Shown piece after piece: positions 1 to 7,271 of a DNA stretch of 64,000 nucleotides (the first letter of the stretch is position 1; each line of letters starts with the position of its first letter). The stretch comes from Lewinellaceae bacterium. Its GTDB lineage: Bacteria; Bacteroidota; Bacteroidia; Chitinophagales; Saprospiraceae. The translations under genes were made by a program, and so were the position numbers. Below the pieces are notes generated by a model that did no database searches, had not been told where the DNA came from, and saw nothing but the letters and a program-made list of their open reading frames with translations. The stretch is from the NCBI GenBank assembly GCA_020636435.1, contig JACJXX010000002.1, positions 3,100,001 to 3,164,000 on the forward strand, given 5' to 3'.

Positions 1-1
1 A

Positions 2-925
2 TTTCTGCCCGACACCGTCTTCCCCCGCCTGATGGTGCGCCTGCACCAATACCTGATGGAAGAACGGCAGTGGCGCAATGGCATGGTGCTCCAGGAAAAC
101 GTGCTCTTCCAGTCCCGCGCCAATGTGGTGGTCGACAAGGAAGCCCGAAAAATACAGCTGCAACTGGCGGGCGAGCGCCGCCGGGATTTTCTCACCTTCA
201 TCCGGCAGTCGCTGAAAGACATTCACAGCAGCTTCGCCGAGCTGAAATCCGAGGAACTCATCCCCCTGCCGGACCCACTCGATGGGCAAACCCAATATGT
301 CGATTACAAGGAACTGATCGGCTACGAAAAAGAGCGCATCGAAGACTACTTCTCCGGCAAACTGGGAAAACGCTACAAGGTGGCAGGCCTACTGAATGGC
401 ATCGAGTCCCCCGAAGTACGGCAGTATGATTATCCCCTCAAAGCTTTTATCTCCTACAGCCACCAAGACCTTCCTTACATGGAAGCCCTAAAAACGGCCC
501 TCAGCCCTCTGCTCCGCTCCAATAAAGTACAGCTGTGGGACGACGGCTGCCTCCTGCCCGGCGAACCCTGGGAGGACAAAATCTACCAACAACTAGCAGA
601 TGCTGACATGGTCTTTTGCCTCATCAGCCAGGATTTCATCGCCTCCGAATTTTGTTACAACAACGAGCTATCCGCCGCCCTGGCCGCTCACCGAAAAGGC
701 GAAAAGCAGGTCATCCCCATCCGCATCCGCGAATGCCTCTGGGATAAGCTGGAAATCAGCCAGCTCCAGGGCCTGCCCGCCCAATGGATGGCCAACCCCA
801 AAGAGGACGCTGCCTGGACAGAGATCGCCCGGGGCGTGGAAAAGGTGATCATAACCTTGCAAAAGCGGAAGCAGCGCCGGGCTGGAGAGCGGGAGATGCC
901 GTTTGGGAAGCGGGGGGATAGTTGA
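2..925 (+). CDS. Roco-family protein, C-terminal COR-TIR part (5' end outside window)
   Basis: The frame is open from base 2, so the window cuts the gene and only its last 307 residues are present. The fragment opens with FLPDTVFPRLMVRLHQYL and WRNGMVLQ, which match the second half of a COR domain, the dimerisation module that follows the Roc GTPase in Roco proteins. A TIR domain fills roughly the last 160 residues (KAFISYSHQD, LWDDGCLLPGEPW, FCLISQDFIASEFC, then YNNEL). The Glu in that last motif sits where NAD-cleaving TIR domains keep their catalytic Glu. Leucine-rich repeats and a Roc GTPase upstream are inferred from the family, not seen. In bacteria this architecture suggests NAD hydrolysis or signalling through TIR assembly. 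The COR-TIR call is firm; the cellular role is open. Confidence 0.85.
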   Translation, partial: FLPDTVFPRLMVRLHQYLMEERQWRNGMVLQENVLFQSRANVVVDKEARKIQLQLAGERRRDFLTFIRQSLKDIHSSFAELKSEELIPLPDPLDGQTQYVDYKELIGYEKERIEDYFSGKLGKRYKVAGLLNGIESPEVRQYDYPLKAFISYSHQDLPYMEALKTALSPLLRSNKVQLWDDGCLLPGEPWEDKIYQQLADADMVFCLISQDFIASEFCYNNELSAALAAHRKGEKQVIPIRIRECLWDKLEISQLQGLPAQWMANPKEDAAWTEIARGVEKVIITLQKRKQRRAGEREMPFGKRGDS

Positions 926-979
926 TAGGTTGATTTTACCCGTCTTCGCTGAAGCTCAGCCGGGTAAAATGGGTTGATT

Positions 980-1123
980 GTAGCTTCTCAATATATGGAA
1001 TAAACCTGTCGTCCTTACAGGACTAAAACAACGCTAAATCCCATTTCCAGGGCCTCATGGCCCTGGCAACGGCCTTTCGTCCTTACAGGACTGGCAGCAA
1101 AACGACATTTATTGAGAAGTTAC
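980..1123. repeat. MITE-like element holding three small palindromes
   Basis: The ends are imperfect inverted repeats: GTAGCTTCTCAATATATG on the left and, read in reverse complement, GTAACTTCTCAATAAATG on the right (16 of 18 match). Inside are two identical palindromes GTCCTTACAGGAC at 1011-1023 and 1079-1091, and between them CCAGGGCCTCATGGCCCTGG at 1047-1066. No frame here looks coding. It resembles a non-autonomous palindromic element and could fold in RNA as a cluster of hairpins behind the Roco gene. Confidence 0.6.
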
Positions 1124-1145
1124 GGTTGATTGGCCTTAATACTAC

Positions 1146-1399
1146 TTTGTCACTTTAAAATTTCGCAGGCTTGGAGAACCTGGAGCGCGGGCCTGGAGGC
1201 CACCACCATTAAGTTAAGGCCAAGAGAAGCCGCGCTATCAACTGGCGACTCCCTCCTTCGGCGGGCGAAGAAAGTTCGCCTGTTGATTTTAGTGGCTTCT
1301 CGAAGTCGAAAGGCGAGCTTGAAGTCGCCTTCCGACAAGCCCCACAGCTTAACTTAATGACATTGGCCTGGAGGCCCGCGCTCCTGTTAAAGTGACAAA
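1146..1399. repeat. 254-bp MITE-like inverted-repeat element
   Basis: The termini are a perfect 13-bp inverted repeat: TTTGTCACTTTAA at 1146-1158 and its complement at 1387-1399. The symmetry continues inward. GGAGCGCGGGCCTGGAGGCC on the left pairs with GGCCTGGAGGCCCGCGCTCC near 1365-1384, apart from a 4-bp core, and TTAAGTTAAG near 1210 pairs with CTTAACTTAA near 1348. The centre holds the phrase CTGGCGACTC, which also occurs in the inverted-repeat element at 39.8 kb. No transposase is encoded, so mobilisation in trans is inferred. Confidence 0.6.
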
Positions 1400-1508
1400 A
1401 TAAATTGCACAATTTATACTGATCTTTGGGACTGTTCATTTTTCTGTGTCTTCTGAAAACGCCCCTTGATTTTCAGTGATTTGCGAACATCATACAAACC
1501 CCGCATCG

Positions 1509-1677
1509 CTCCCAAACCCGCGGAAATCCCTGCCGGCCATGCTGGCACAGCAGGCGGGCGCCCAATCCGCGTCATCCGCGTTCCAATCCCCCCCGTTCCT
1601 TTTCTGGCAGACCGAACAGCAGCCCCTTAGTCTCCCAAACCCGCGAAAATCCGCCCCATCCGCGTCATCCGCGTTCC
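1509..1677. repeat. Duplicated non-coding unit (direct repeats)
   Basis: Two word pairs recur in the same order. CTCCCAAACCCGCGGAAATCC at 1509-1529 returns with one change at 1632-1652, and ATCCGCGTCATCCGCGTTCC at 1565-1584 returns exactly at 1658-1677. The stretch lies just past the 3' end of the maf gene, which reads towards it. It looks like partly tandem intergenic repeat DNA and not a gene. Confidence 0.55.
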
Positions 1678-1679
1678 CA

Positions 1680-2255
1680 TCACACAAACGCCCCCATCTC
1701 CCGGTACACCAAATCCACCGGCAGCCCCATAATATTCGCGTACGTCCCCTCGATGCGGTCGATCTTGCACAAGCCGATCCACTCCTGAATGGCGTAGGCA
1801 CCCGCCTTGTCGAAGGGCTGGCAGGTTCGGATGTAGTAGTCGATCTCCTCGTCCGCCAGCTCGGCGAAGTGGACGCGGGACTCCCCGGAGAACACCCGCT
1901 CCTTGTCTTTAGAAAGCAGGCAGACGCCGGTGATCACCCGGTGCACCTGCCCGGAGAGCGCGCGCAGGATTCGGCGGGCGTCCTCCGCGTCCTCCGGTTT
2001 GTTATAGATGGCGTCCCCCAGGATGACCACGCTGTCGGCGGTGAGCAGCACTTCGTCTCCGGTGAGGAACTCCCGGGCAGCGTGGGCCTTGCGCCGGGCC
2101 AGGTAAGCCGCCACCTCATCCACCGGCATATCGTCGGGGAAAGATTCGTCGATCGGTTTGGTCTTTACCTCAAAGGTGAAACCCGCCTGTTCCAGCAACT
2201 GCCGGCGGCGGGGCGACTGTGAAGCGAGAATGATCTTTTTCTTGAGAATATCCAT
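1680..2255 (-). CDS. maf: Maf-like nucleoside triphosphate pyrophosphatase
   Basis: This 191-residue protein belongs to the Maf/HAM1-related pyrophosphatases, which hydrolyse non-canonical or surplus NTPs to NMP and diphosphate in the cytoplasm. The N-terminal ILASQSPRRRQLL is the family's substrate-phosphate loop, LLTADSVVI carries the catalytic Asp, and DKAGAYAIQ is the conserved late motif. The chosen start, MDILKKK, places the loop at the usual distance from the N terminus; an upstream in-frame extension has no family similarity and overlaps the preceding gene. It lies 8 bp behind the UbiA gene, with the KdsC-like phosphatase further upstream, an order I recall from other Bacteroidota. 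The exact nucleotide preference cannot be read from the sequence. Confidence 0.9.
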   Translation of the reverse strand: MDILKKKIILASQSPRRRQLLEQAGFTFEVKTKPIDESFPDDMPVDEVAAYLARRKAHAAREFLTGDEVLLTADSVVILGDAIYNKPEDAEDARRILRALSGQVHRVITGVCLLSKDKERVFSGESRVHFAELADEEIDYYIRTCQPFDKAGAYAIQEWIGLCKIDRIEGTYANIMGLPVDLVYREMGAFV

Positions 2256-2263
2256 TTTCAATT

Positions 2264-3196
2264 TTATTGTACAGCCAGGAACAACAACATCGCCAGCCCT
2301 CCCAGCATCACCATCTTGGCCAGTTGGCTCAACTGGTGGAACTGCTCTTTTTCGCTGGCTCGAAACACCCAAAACAACGCCAGGAACAAGGGCGCCAGGA
2401 CGCCGAAGATGAGGAAAAAAAGGCTCAGGCGGGTAAAGAGCTGCGGCGAATTCAGGGGCAAGTAGATGAGAAAAGCCGCCAGCCCAACGCCAAAAGCCGC
2501 CGCCACGCCCTTAGCCGCCCTGATCCCCCAACGCACCGGAATGGTCCGGCAATTGGCTCCCACGTCGCCCTGCACGTCTTCCATGTCTTTCACAACCTCC
2601 CGGAACACAGTGGAGAGGAAGGCAAAAGCCATATACCAACTGATGATGCTCCCGATGCGCCCGGCCAGCTCCGGCGCCTTTGCCATAAGTTGCTGAAAAC
2701 TTTCGCGCTCGGCAAACCAGACAATGCCAGCCACTCCGGCGCAGAAAAACGCGATGAGCAAGTTGCCCAGGGCAGCCCGCCGCTTCAGGTAGGTGGAGTA
2801 CACAAACAACAGCCCCACAGCAAGGGGAAATAAATTGGCGAGAGGGATGCACTCGATATGAAAAGAAAGGTACAAGGCAATCAAAAAACCAAGCAGGTTG
2901 AAACAGAAGTACAACCAATAGGCGGATTGCACCCGTATCTGCCGGTTGATCACGACTTTGTCGGGCCGGTTGATAAGATCGATCTTAAAATCCACGATGT
3001 CGTTGATCACATATCCTCCGGCGGTGATAAGCAGGGTGACCGCCACCAGCAGGCTGAAGTGGGCGTCGTCAAGCGCAGGCGGCAGGCCGTATTGCTGAAA
3101 TGCCGGCAGCAGCAGGATGTAGTACAACAAATATTGAGTCAGTGCGACGATCAGAAGGTTGGGAAAGCGCACCAGCCTCAGCAAAGCCACTAGCAT
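2264..3196 (-). CDS. UbiA-family prenyltransferase
   Basis: A 310-residue integral membrane protein of the UbiA superfamily, which joins polyprenyl diphosphates to acceptor molecules. Both Mg-diphosphate Asp motifs are intact: NDIVDFKID at residues 65-73 and DMEDVQGD at 204-211. The second form resembles (di)geranylgeranylglyceryl phosphate synthase-type members more than 4-hydroxybenzoate transferases. Eight to nine hydrophobic helices can be followed. The gene is 8 bp upstream of maf on the same strand, so the two are probably co-transcribed. The lipid product is not determined by the sequence; a glycerophosphate-prenyl lipid or a quinone precursor is possible. Confidence 0.85.
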   Translation of the reverse strand: MLVALLRLVRFPNLLIVALTQYLLYYILLLPAFQQYGLPPALDDAHFSLLVAVTLLITAGGYVINDIVDFKIDLINRPDKVVINRQIRVQSAYWLYFCFNLLGFLIALYLSFHIECIPLANLFPLAVGLLFVYSTYLKRRAALGNLLIAFFCAGVAGIVWFAERESFQQLMAKAPELAGRIGSIISWYMAFAFLSTVFREVVKDMEDVQGDVGANCRTIPVRWGIRAAKGVAAAFGVGLAAFLIYLPLNSPQLFTRLSLFFLIFGVLAPLFLALFWVFRASEKEQFHQLSQLAKMVMLGGLAMLLFLAVQ

Positions 3197-3458
3197 ATTC
3201 AGTATATTATTTGATTAATGTGAGGTTTGTAATCTAAGAATGTTATTGGCTCCGAATTTGACCGGGTATGTGTACGCTTGCCTGCCCGCGAGGCGGCGGC
3301 CGAGCAGGGTGGACGTGATGTACGATGTACGAACGGCTGCTCAATCGTACACCGTACATCTTAGCGTCTACGCCCGCCCCGTCCATCGTACACTTTTCCA
3401 AACAAAGAATGGCATATCAGGCTAAAACCAAACCCTCCTCTTCAAACCTCACGTTAGA

Positions 3459-3962
3459 TTACCCCTTCCTCCACTGGCCGTTCAGCTTCAGCACCTTTTC
3501 GATGACGTCGCGGACACAGCCCTCGCCTCCGCCGCGAGGAGAAACGTATTTCGCCAGCTCGAACATTTCAGGAGCGGCGTCCCGGGGGCAGGTGGGAAAG
3601 CCGACGCGGCGCATCACCGGGTAATCGGGCACGTCGTCTCCCATGTAGAGGATGGTTTCCTCGTCTATGTTGTTCTCCCGAATGTACTTTTCGAAAACCT
3701 TCAGCTTCTCTTCTACTCCGATATAGATGTGCTCTATCCCCAGGCCTTCCAGGCGCTTCCTCACCCCTTCCGACTGGCTGCCGGTGATGATGCAAACGTT
3801 GTACCCCTCTTTTACTGCCTGCTTGATGGCGTAACCGTCTCTGATGCTCATCTGCCGCAACATAGTTCCGTCTTCCAGCACCAGCACCCGGGCGTCGGTC
3901 AACACCCCGTCGACGTCGAAGATAAAAGTCTTTATGTCCCGAAATTGCTCCAATTGGTTCAT
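3459..3962 (-). CDS. KdsC-like HAD phosphatase (KDO-8-phosphate phosphatase family)
   Basis: A small 167-residue HAD hydrolase with no cap domain, typical of the KdsC family, whose tetramers remove phosphate from 3-deoxy-D-manno-octulosonate 8-phosphate in LPS inner-core synthesis. The nucleophile motif FDVDGVLTD is at residues 15-23, followed by motif II IITGSQSE, a motif III Lys in EEKLKVFEKY, and motif IV GDDVPDYPVM. The start MNQLEQF is preferred over an 18-residue upstream extension that would run through the promoter element at 3982-3989. The gene heads a minus-strand run towards ubiA and maf, with a 262-bp spacer. Family assignment is secure; KDO-8-P as substrate is an inference. Confidence 0.8.
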   Translation of the reverse strand: MNQLEQFRDIKTFIFDVDGVLTDARVLVLEDGTMLRQMSIRDGYAIKQAVKEGYNVCIITGSQSEGVRKRLEGLGIEHIYIGVEEKLKVFEKYIRENNIDEETILYMGDDVPDYPVMRRVGFPTCPRDAAPEMFELAKYVSPRGGGEGCVRDVIEKVLKLNGQWRKG

Positions 3963-3981
3963 CTCATAATAATTATCTTCG

Positions 3982-3989
3982 CAAATGTA
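3982..3989 (-). promoter_or_regulatory. Putative Bacteroidota -7 element (TACATTTG)
   Basis: On the minus strand the sequence reads TACATTTG, an exact match to the Bacteroidota consensus TAnnTTTG, about 20 bp ahead of the KdsC-like start codon. No good -33 TTTG sits at the ideal spacing, so the call rests on the -7 box and its position. Confidence 0.4.
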
Positions 3990-4112
3990 AGTTTTGTGAG
4001 CCGACAAAAGAAGCAATAAACGGGTTTGAAGCGTTCCGTGCCTTCCAGAACCCGGATAATTGGCCGCAAATCACTATATTTCCCGTTCAATACCTAACAC
4101 AATAACCAATAC

Positions 4113-5501
4113 ATGTTCGACAAAAATACCTACATAGAACGCCGGCACCGCCTGCAGGCGCAACTCGACTCCGGCCTCATCCTGCTGATGGGCAACCACG
4201 AGAGCCCCATGAACTACGCCGACAACACCTACCGCTTCCGGCAGGACAGCCAGTTTCTCTATTTTTTCGGGCTGGACAGCCCCGGGCTGGCGGGGCTGAT
4301 CGACATTGACGAACAAAAAACCACCATCTACGGCAACGAACTGACCATGGATGACATCGTCTGGATGGGCCCGCAACCCACGCTGGCCGAGCGGGCCCGG
4401 CGGGTGGGGGTTAACGATACCATCCCTTATGGAGCGCTGGAAAACAAACTGCGCGAAGCCCTGAACAAAGGCCGGACAGTTCATTTTCTGCCTCCTTACC
4501 GGGCCGACAACCAGATTCGCCTCAGCCAGTGGATGGACATTCCCATCAATACCGTCAAAAGCCGCTCTTCCGAAGCCCTGATCAAAGCCGTCGTCTCCCT
4601 GGCTTCCATCAAGAGCCCGGAGGAGGTGGCGGAGATGGAGAAAGCAGTCAACATCACCCGGGCCATGCACCTGGCGGCCATGCGCCGCGCCCGCCCCGGC
4701 ATCCTGGAGGCCGAGCTGGCGGGCATCGTGGAAGGCATTGCCCTGGCGGCCGACGGGCAGTTGGCTTACCCAGCCATAATCACCGTCAATGGCCAAACGC
4801 TGCACAATCACTACCACGGCAATACCCTGAAGGAAGGCCAGTTGGTATTGGGCGACTTCGGCGCCGAGACGCCCTCCCATTATGCGGGCGACATCACCCG
4901 CACCTTCCCGGTGAGCAAAACCTTCAACACCCGGCAGAAGGAGATTTACAAAATCGTGCTGGATACGGAAGTGGCTTGCATAGAGGCGCTCAAGCCAGGA
5001 GTTGCCTACCGCGATGTCCACCTTTACGCTGCACGTATCATTACAGAGGGGTTAAAAGCCCTGGGCATCATGAAGGGAGACACCGAGGAGGCCGTCCGGC
5101 AGGGCGCTCACGCGCTCTTCTTCCCGCACGGCCTGGGCCACATGATCGGGATGGATGTGCACGATATGGAAGGTTTGGGCGAAAACTATGTCGGCTACGG
5201 CCATGAAATGGAGCGCAGCAGCCAGTTCGGGCTCAAATCGCTGCGGCTTGCCCGCACGCTGAAACCGGGCTTCGTGCTTACCGTCGAGCCGGGTATCTAT
5301 TTCATTCCCGAATTGATCGACCAGTGGCAGGCAGAACGCAAACATTGGGAGTTCATCAACTACGAAAAGGTGCAGCAGTACCGGAATTTCAGCGGCATAC
5401 GCATCGAAGACAACGTGCTGATCACCGAAACGGGGCATCAGATACTGGGCAAGCCGATTGCCAAGACGATACAGGAGGTGGAGGCGGTGCGGCAAGAATA
5501 G
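4113..5501 (+). CDS. pepP: Xaa-Pro aminopeptidase (M24B)
   Basis: A 462-residue aminopeptidase P homologue that releases the N-terminal residue before proline. The N-terminal creatinase-like domain (GNHESPMNYADNTYRFRQDS) is followed by the pita-bread catalytic domain. The five metal ligands appear in order: Asp in LGDFGAE, Asp in GDITRTF, His in FPHGLGHMIG, Glu in TVEPGIY and Glu in RIEDNVLI. No signal peptide is present, so it acts in the cytoplasm. It is transcribed divergently from the KdsC-like gene and converges on purB, with a shared inverted repeat at its stop codon. Length and motifs match the family. Confidence 0.92.
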   Translation: MFDKNTYIERRHRLQAQLDSGLILLMGNHESPMNYADNTYRFRQDSQFLYFFGLDSPGLAGLIDIDEQKTTIYGNELTMDDIVWMGPQPTLAERARRVGVNDTIPYGALENKLREALNKGRTVHFLPPYRADNQIRLSQWMDIPINTVKSRSSEALIKAVVSLASIKSPEEVAEMEKAVNITRAMHLAAMRRARPGILEAELAGIVEGIALAADGQLAYPAIITVNGQTLHNHYHGNTLKEGQLVLGDFGAETPSHYAGDITRTFPVSKTFNTRQKEIYKIVLDTEVACIEALKPGVAYRDVHLYAARIITEGLKALGIMKGDTEEAVRQGAHALFFPHGLGHMIGMDVHDMEGLGENYVGYGHEMERSSQFGLKSLRLARTLKPGFVLTVEPGIYFIPELIDQWQAERKHWEFINYEKVQQYRNFSGIRIEDNVLITETGHQILGKPIAKTIQEVEAVRQE

Positions 5502-5550
5502 ACAGGATGACAGGATTGGCTAGGATTAAGTTTTATCCTGTCACCCTGTC
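5501..5550. terminator. Bidirectional hairpin between convergent pepP and purB
   Basis: The arms GACAGGATGACAGGAT (5501-5516) and ATCCTGTCACCCTGTC (5535-5550) pair at 15 of 16 positions around an 18-nt loop. The left arm starts in the pepP stop codon and the right arm contains the purB stop codon, so one hairpin could end both transcripts. There is no long T tract. Confidence 0.6.
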
Positions 5551-6878
5551 TTTCCCACGTAATTATGCGGCGTGACCCGCTTCAACTCCTCTTTCACAGC
5601 AGGGCTTACCTTCAACCCGTCGATAAAATTATGCATATCCTCTTTCGTCACCCGTGCCTTGCCGCGCGTCAGTTCCTTAAGGGCCTCGTAGGGTTGTGCG
5701 TAGCCTTCCCGGCGCAAAATATTCTGTATGGCTTCGGCCACCACCATCCAGTTGTTATCCAGGTCGGCCCATAGTTTCTCTTCGTTGAGCACCAGCTTGC
5801 TCAGGCCCTTCAGGATGGATTTGTAGGCGATGATGGTATGGGCTACGGGCACCCCGATGTTGCGGAGCACGGTGCTGTCGGTCAGGTCGCGCTGCAGGCG
5901 GGAGATGGGCAGTTTGTCGGCCAGGTGGGCGAAGAGGGCGTTGGCCAGGCCCAGGTTGCCTTCGGCATTCTCAAAATCAATGGGGTTGACCTTGTGGGGC
6001 ATGGCGGAGGAGCCGATTTCACCTTTGACCGTTTTCTGGCGGAAGTAGTCCATGGAAATGTACGTCCACACATCCCGGCAGAGGTCGGTCAGGATGGTGT
6101 TGATGCGCTTCAGGGCCATGAAGAGGGCGGCCAGATTGTCGTAGTGCTCGATCTGGGTGGTAGGCCAGGCGCGGCTCAGGCCCAGGGCATCCTCTACAAA
6201 CTTATCTCCAAACTGTTTCCAGTCGATCTCGGGATAAGCTGCATAATGGGCATTGAAATTGCCGGTAGCGCCGCCAAACTTTGCTTTGTACGGTATGTCC
6301 TCCATCTGACGCATCTGCTCATTCAGGCGGGCGACGAACACGCGGAATTCTTTGCCCAACAGGGTCGGCGAGGCCGGCTGGCCGTGGGTGCGGGCCAGCA
6401 TGGGCACATCCCCCCAACTGTCGGCCAGGCCTTCCAGTTCCTGCCTCACCTGGCGGTATACGGGCAGGCAGACGTTCTCGATGGCGTGCTTCAGCATCAG
6501 GGGCGTCGCCGTATTGTTGATGTCCTGGGAGGTCAGCCCAAAGTGGAGAAACTCCTTGTATTGGCCGATGCCGAGGGCGTCGAACCGCTCTTTTAGAAAA
6601 TATTCCACCGCTTTGACATCGTGGTTGGTCACTGCTTCGATGTCCTTCACCCGTTGCGCATCCTCCAGGCTAAAGCGGTTGCTGAGGCGGATGAGTTCAT
6701 CGAGTTTCTCTTCCGGGAAATCGCGCAGTTGGGGCAGGGGGTGCTCGCATAGCGCAATGAAATACTGAACCTCAATGAACACCCGGTATTTGATCAGGGC
6801 GAATTCGGAGAAGTAGTCTGCGAGTTCCCGGGTTTTGCCGGCGTACCGCCCGTCGATCGGGGAAATGGCTGTGAGCAT
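5541..6878 (-). CDS. purB: Adenylosuccinate lyase
   Basis: A 445-residue member of the fumarase/aspartase superfamily that catalyses two steps of purine synthesis (SAICAR to AICAR, and adenylosuccinate to AMP). The superfamily signature SSAMPHKVNPIDFENAEGN is intact and carries the mobile-loop serine region; TSQDINNTATPLML and ARTHGQPASPT are the other active-site stretches. The start MLTAISPIDGRYAGKTRE matches the family N terminus. A longer frame reaches 6968, but its extra 30 residues run into the repeat element at 6914-7062 and are unlike any PurB, so I reject them. The gene ends inside the hairpin shared with pepP. Confidence 0.95.
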   Translation of the reverse strand: MLTAISPIDGRYAGKTRELADYFSEFALIKYRVFIEVQYFIALCEHPLPQLRDFPEEKLDELIRLSNRFSLEDAQRVKDIEAVTNHDVKAVEYFLKERFDALGIGQYKEFLHFGLTSQDINNTATPLMLKHAIENVCLPVYRQVRQELEGLADSWGDVPMLARTHGQPASPTLLGKEFRVFVARLNEQMRQMEDIPYKAKFGGATGNFNAHYAAYPEIDWKQFGDKFVEDALGLSRAWPTTQIEHYDNLAALFMALKRINTILTDLCRDVWTYISMDYFRQKTVKGEIGSSAMPHKVNPIDFENAEGNLGLANALFAHLADKLPISRLQRDLTDSTVLRNIGVPVAHTIIAYKSILKGLSKLVLNEEKLWADLDNNWMVVAEAIQNILRREGYAQPYEALKELTRGKARVTKEDMHNFIDGLKVSPAVKEELKRVTPHNYVGKTG

Positions 6879-6913
6879 TTGCTGGTTGGTTTTTTTAATG
6901 CAATTTTTGGTTG

Positions 6914-7062
6914 GGGGTTGTGAAAAAAGGGTTATCGTGTTTTTTTGCCCGGAATTAAATTCTGCCACCCGCTAAAAGTCCGAGCGCAATAGAAAATTGC
7001 ACCCCGACAACGCAGGCGGCATTCGGTGCCGTTTTTTCTAACGGACCTTTTTTCACAACCCC
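6914..7062. mobile_element. 149-bp MITE with 17-bp perfect terminal inverted repeats
   Basis: The ends are GGGGTTGTGAAAAAAGG (6914-6930) and its exact complement at 7046-7062. The first 100 bp recur with a few substitutions at 44730-44828, about 38 kb away, which shows a dispersed family. The element encodes nothing and sits between divergent purB and hemL, 36 bp upstream of the purB start. Any purB promoter must therefore lie within the element or in the short gap. Confidence 0.7.
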
Positions 7063-7237
7063 GAACCAGGACATGGCTTTCGCCGGGCCGTCAGAAAAAC
7101 GCAAAATTAACAATTATTGGGGTTTTTAGTTTTCCGGGGAAGGCCTGGCAAGTTTACAGTCCTGTTCTCCATGACAGAAACTTGTCGAGCCTCCACACTT
7201 TTACCGGCCATTGACAACCGCCCTGCCCGCTATTCGT

Positions 7238-7245
7238 TAACTTTG
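7238..7245 (+). promoter_or_regulatory. Putative -7 promoter element for hemL (TAACTTTG)
   Basis: TAACTTTG matches TAnnTTTG exactly and lies 26 bp before the hemL start codon. A TTGAC at 7211-7215 could act as the -33 element, but its spacing is a few bases longer than usual. Confidence 0.45.
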
Positions 7246-7271
7246 CCGAAACTAAAAAGCAACGGCTCATT

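Noticed and set aside
1476..2222. Plus-strand frame of 248 codons opposite maf
   Set aside because: It is a mirror of the maf gene plus repeat DNA; it has no family similarity and shows the composition expected of an antisense frame.
3240..3425. Short frames and GTAC-rich text in the ubiA/KdsC gap
   Set aside because: The GTACGATGTACGAACG and CGTACACCGTACATC words resemble the array at 38.8 kb. They are repeat traces, with no start context or fold. GTGAGGTTTG near 3219 recurs inverted near 3443 but in permuted order with TAATCTAA, so I did not call an element.
6879..6968. 30-residue N-terminal extension of purB
   Set aside because: It reads into the MITE at 6914-7062, and the family N terminus begins exactly at the internal ATG.
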